DNA from: an uncultured Enterobacter sp.
GTDB lineage: Bacteria > Pseudomonadota > Gammaproteobacteria > Enterobacterales > Enterobacteriaceae
Length of the DNA stretch: 8,201 nucleotides
Direction: 5' to 3'
Assembly: GCA_946477805.1 (NCBI GenBank)
Contig: CAMKZP010000144.1
Coordinates: forward strand, 1-8,201
Below are positions 6,024-8,201 of this stretch, in pieces. The stretch's first letter is position 1; every line of letters begins with the position of its first letter. The notes under the pieces are model-generated. The model was not told the origin of the DNA. It was given only the letters and a program-made list of their open reading frames with translations, and searched no databases. Both the position numbers and the translations under genes were made by a program.

Positions 6024-7382
6024 TTACGCGACGTCTTCGTACTGAGGAACCGGGTTGCGGAAGCTTTTGGTGACGCAGGCCAGGTAAATCAGGCCGATAG
6101 CGCCCCAGATCAGACCCAGAACCATTGAGCTCTCTTCCAGGTTAATCCACAGCGCGCCCACCGTCAGGGCACCACACACCGGCAGCACCAGATAGTTGAA
6201 GTGGTCCTTCAGCGTTTTGTTGCGCTGCTCACGGATCCAGAACTGAGAGATCACAGAGAGGTTAACGAAGGTAAAGGCTACCAGGGCACCGAAGTTAATC
6301 AGCGCGGTCGCCGTCACCAGGTCGAATTTAATCGCCATCAGCGCAATGGCGCCAACCAGCAGCACGTTCCACGCCGGGGTACGCCATTTCGGATGAACGT
6401 AACCAAAGAAGCGGGTTGGGAACACGCCGTCACGGCCCATCACGTACATCAGGCGAGAAACACCCGCGTGCGCCGCCATACCGGAAGCCAGAACGGTCAC
6501 GCTGGAGAAGATCAGCACGCCCCACTGGAAGGTTTTACCCGCAACGTACAGCATGATTTCCGGCTGTGATGCGTCCGGATCCTTGAAGCGAGAGATATCC
6601 GGGAAGTACAGCTGCAGGAAGTAGGAGGCACCGATAAAGATAATGCCGCCAATCAGCGCCGTCAGGAAGATTGCACGCGGGATCACGCGCTCGGCGTCTT
6701 TGGTCTCTTCAGAGAGAGAAGAGATGCCGTCGAAGCCCAGGAATGAGAAGCACAGGATAGTCGCGCCGGTGATCATCGGCACAACGTGCGCACCTTCAGA
6801 CCAGAACGGACGGGTGCTGGTCAGCGTACCTGCGCCTTCACCGTGGGAAACACCGTAGATGATCATCCCGACGATAACCGCCACAATACCCATCTGCAGG
6901 ATAACGATCAGGGTGTTGAAGTTCGCCACCGTCTTGATGCTGCGCAGGTTAGAGATGGTCATAAAGGCCACCAGCGCCACGACAAAGATCCATGACGGAA
7001 CGGAAGGCACCAGCGCTTCGAAGTAAATTTTAGCCAGCAGAATGTTGATCATCGGCATGAACAGGTAGTCCAGCAGAGATGACCAGCCCACCATAAAGCC
7101 AACCGCAGGGCTAATGGATTTCTGGGCATAGGTGTAGGCAGAGCCCGCAGACGGGAAACGGCGAACCAGTTTACCGTAGCTCAGCGCTGTAAAAAGAATG
7201 GCGACCAGCGCAAAGGCATACGCCGTTGCAACATGACCGTCAGTAAGGCCTGATACGATACCGAATGTATCGAACAGCGTCATCGGTTGCATGTAGGCCA
7301 GGCCCATCATAACAACCGGAATCAACGTAAGCGTTTTACGTAATTCCACGCGAGAGGTCTTTGGAGTTGCGTTATGCGACAT
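6024..7382 (-). CDS. plaP: Putrescine/proton symporter PlaP (APC superfamily)
   Basis: A low-affinity putrescine importer of the inner membrane; in E. coli (formerly YeeF) it supports putrescine-dependent surface motility. The 452 residues equal the E. coli length and the termini match (MSHNATPKTSRVELRKT; RNPVPQYEDVA). About twelve membrane segments are visible, near residues 19-44, 52-71, 93-117, 129-147, 155-178, 200-222, 237-258, 285-305, 335-352, 356-378, 395-413 and 417-437. Typical APC motifs include PSAGSAYTYAQKSISP (77-92), FDGISSLSEETKDAERVIPR (217-236) and MYVMGRDGVFP (312-322). The ATG at 7382 has AAGGAGA upstream at ideal spacing. Upstream, a terminator isolates it from yeeY, so a plaP promoter must lie in 7383-7532; I found only a weak -10 (TAAAAT) there. 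A short leader ORF overlaps the start codon. Confidence 0.96.
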   Translation of the reverse strand: MSHNATPKTSRVELRKTLTLIPVVMMGLAYMQPMTLFDTFGIVSGLTDGHVATAYAFALVAILFTALSYGKLVRRFPSAGSAYTYAQKSISPAVGFMVGWSSLLDYLFMPMINILLAKIYFEALVPSVPSWIFVVALVAFMTISNLRSIKTVANFNTLIVILQMGIVAVIVGMIIYGVSHGEGAGTLTSTRPFWSEGAHVVPMITGATILCFSFLGFDGISSLSEETKDAERVIPRAIFLTALIGGIIFIGASYFLQLYFPDISRFKDPDASQPEIMLYVAGKTFQWGVLIFSSVTVLASGMAAHAGVSRLMYVMGRDGVFPTRFFGYVHPKWRTPAWNVLLVGAIALMAIKFDLVTATALINFGALVAFTFVNLSVISQFWIREQRNKTLKDHFNYLVLPVCGALTVGALWINLEESSMVLGLIWGAIGLIYLACVTKSFRNPVPQYEDVA

Positions 7383-7434
7383 GGTTAATCTCCTTTACGG
7401 TGATAACCGCCACGTAAGCGAATAATTGCCCCAT
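7372..7434 (-). CDS. Possible 20-codon leader ORF overlapping the plaP start
   Basis: An ATG at 7434 preceded by GAGGA eight bases upstream opens a frame encoding MGQLFAYVAVITVKEINHVA. It stops at TAA (7372-7374), eleven bases inside plaP in another frame. The plaP Shine-Dalgarno lies within it. The arrangement would allow translational coupling or leader control of plaP. Nothing in the peptide proves expression, and a chance ORF of this length is common. The ORF and its ribosome-binding site are seen; function is not. Confidence 0.25.
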   Translation of the reverse strand: MGQLFAYVAVITVKEINHVA

Positions 7435-7532
7435 TTCTTTCTTCCTCAGCGACAACAACTGTCGGATTTTAGTAAATATCTATCCGGTACGAAGCCCGGC
7501 CTCTTGGATTTTTAGTTTCGTTTCGTACATGC

Positions 7533-7571
7533 AAAAAAAAATAACCGACGCCTTTTATATCGTCGATTATT
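7533..7571 (-). terminator. Rho-independent terminator downstream of yeeY
   Basis: Read on the minus strand, AATAA plus CGACG pairs with CGTCG plus TTATT (7561-7571 with 7540-7550, one internal C/A mismatch) around a ten-base loop. Nine U residues follow (7533-7541). It lies about 85 bases beyond the yeeY stop and upstream of plaP, so it separates the two transcription units. The stem is AT-rich outside its 5-bp core, so it may be leaky. Confidence 0.7.
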
Positions 7572-7654
7572 CATTTGTTTGCAGCGGCGGCATTTTGCCC
7601 TAATCCTGATACAAAAGGCAATAGATCGCGAAAGCCATCAATAAATTAATTTCA

Positions 7655-8154
7655 CTAACCGGTTGATTTACCGGCGTCGACCTGAGTGTAAACAGCGGCG
7701 ATAGCACTATTTGCTAAAATTTCATCCCGCCACCAGGCGCTGGCAAGCCCGGCGGTTTGTTCATTCCAGCCCACCCACACCGGTTCGTTACTGCTTTGCG
7801 CAAGCACCGTTTTTTCAACAAGCGCGCCGCTATCAATATATCGCTGCGCGAGATAGCGCGGGACATATCCGCACCCCAGACCGCTAATTTGCAGCTCCAG
7901 CTTGGTTTTAAAGTCAAACACGGTGATGGCTTCCTGCTCATCGAGCAGCTGCGAAGAGACGCCGCATTCCGGGCGGGCGCTGTCCCCGACGACAATGGCG
8001 CGGTACGCTTTGATCGCCCGCCGGTTGATCGGCTCCGGCTCGTTTGCCAGCGGGTGATGCGGCGCGACGGCAAACACCTGCTCCAGCACGCCGAGGCGGG
8101 CGAAACCGTAATCACTGAGCTGGGGCGGCTCATGCAGCGCCCCAACGATAATGT
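7655..8154 (-). CDS. yeeY: LysR-family transcriptional regulator YeeY (C-terminal half, cut by the sequence end)
   Basis: The C-terminal ~165 residues of a LysR-type regulator whose target genes are not established. The frame is open from the TAG at 7655 up to 8154. Its first residues read IIVGALHEPPQLSDYGFARL, followed by LEQVFAVAPHHPLA, FDFKTKLELQISGLGCGYVP and WVGWNEQTAGLASAWWRDE. This corresponds to about residue 145 onward of the 309-residue E. coli YeeY: the effector-binding (periplasmic-binding-protein-like) domain. The N-terminal helix-turn-helix is missing because the assembled sequence ends here, not because the gene is broken. A GTG at 8089 is internal and should not be taken as the start. 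The frame cannot be followed beyond 8154, where adapter begins. The adjacency yeeY-plaP is conserved in E. coli. Confidence 0.92.
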
Positions 8155-8201
8155 CTGTCTCTTATACACATCTCCGAGCCCACGAGACAGGCAGAAATCT
8201 C
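8155..8201. other. Illumina Nextera adapter contamination (not genomic)
   Basis: Bases 8155-8173 (CTGTCTCTTATACACATCT) are exactly the 19-base Tn5 mosaic end used in Nextera libraries. Bases 8174-8188 (CCGAGCCCACGAGAC) are the read-2 adapter stem, 8189-8196 (AGGCAGAA) match the i7 index N703, and 8197-8201 (ATCTC) begin the P7 tail. The order is exactly that of adapter read-through, so this is a library artefact left at a contig end. Confidence 0.98.

Noticed and set aside
1..8154. CRISPR array, insertion sequence, phage, toxin-antitoxin or defence module
   Set aside because: No spaced direct repeats, transposase, integrase or defence-type gene was seen; all genes are conserved enterobacterial core genes.
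7714..8169. A long minus-strand open frame starting with MYKRQ at the right end
   Set aside because: Its start lies inside the Nextera mosaic end and it runs out of frame through yeeY; it is an adapter-generated artefact.

Overview
This is ordinary enterobacterial core chromosome. Almost every gene matches an E. coli K-12 counterpart in sequence, length and local order: yeeO, an Asn tRNA, yeeX, yeeA, sbmC, dacD, sbcB, plaP, yeeY. The GC-rich third codon positions, the first gene's resemblance to the EmmdR/YeeO MATE family described in Enterobacter cloacae, and the absence of yeeD/yeeE suggest Enterobacter or a close relative (Leclercia, Lelliottia, Kosakonia). The genus is an inference; I cannot fix it without a search.

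Layout. The left edge holds the N-terminal third of a MATE drug exporter (minus, running off the window). Next is a complete tRNA-Asn(GTT) gene with its own promoter and terminator; its 3' end carries an apparently empty integration site of the type used by yersiniabactin islands. Four minus-strand genes follow: yeeX (DUF496 coiled-coil protein), yeeA (FUSC-like membrane protein), sbmC/gyrI (gyrase modulator with an SOS-type operator) and dacD (penicillin-binding protein 6b). sbcB (exonuclease I) is divergent from dacD, on the plus strand. It converges on plaP (putrescine importer, minus) through a strong bidirectional terminator and one REP element. Upstream of plaP lies the 3' half of yeeY (LysR regulator), cut by the end of the assembled sequence.

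Functions. sbmC and sbcB both concern DNA integrity (SOS-linked gyrase protection; 3'-5' single-strand DNA degradation). dacD trims peptidoglycan pentapeptides. plaP brings in putrescine. yeeO/EmmdR exports toxic compounds. They are neighbours by conserved gene order, and I see no shared pathway or operon linking them all.

The clearest unexpected signal is technical. The last 47 bases (8155-8201) are not genomic: they are the Illumina Nextera transposon-end and i7 adapter, with a readable index. Biological sequence therefore ends at 8154 and the truncation of yeeY is an assembly edge. I found no undescribed biological system. The smaller points worth checking are a possible 20-codon leader ORF overlapping the plaP start, a three-residue deletion in DacD, a one-base-variant LexA box at sbmC, and several non-ATG starts.
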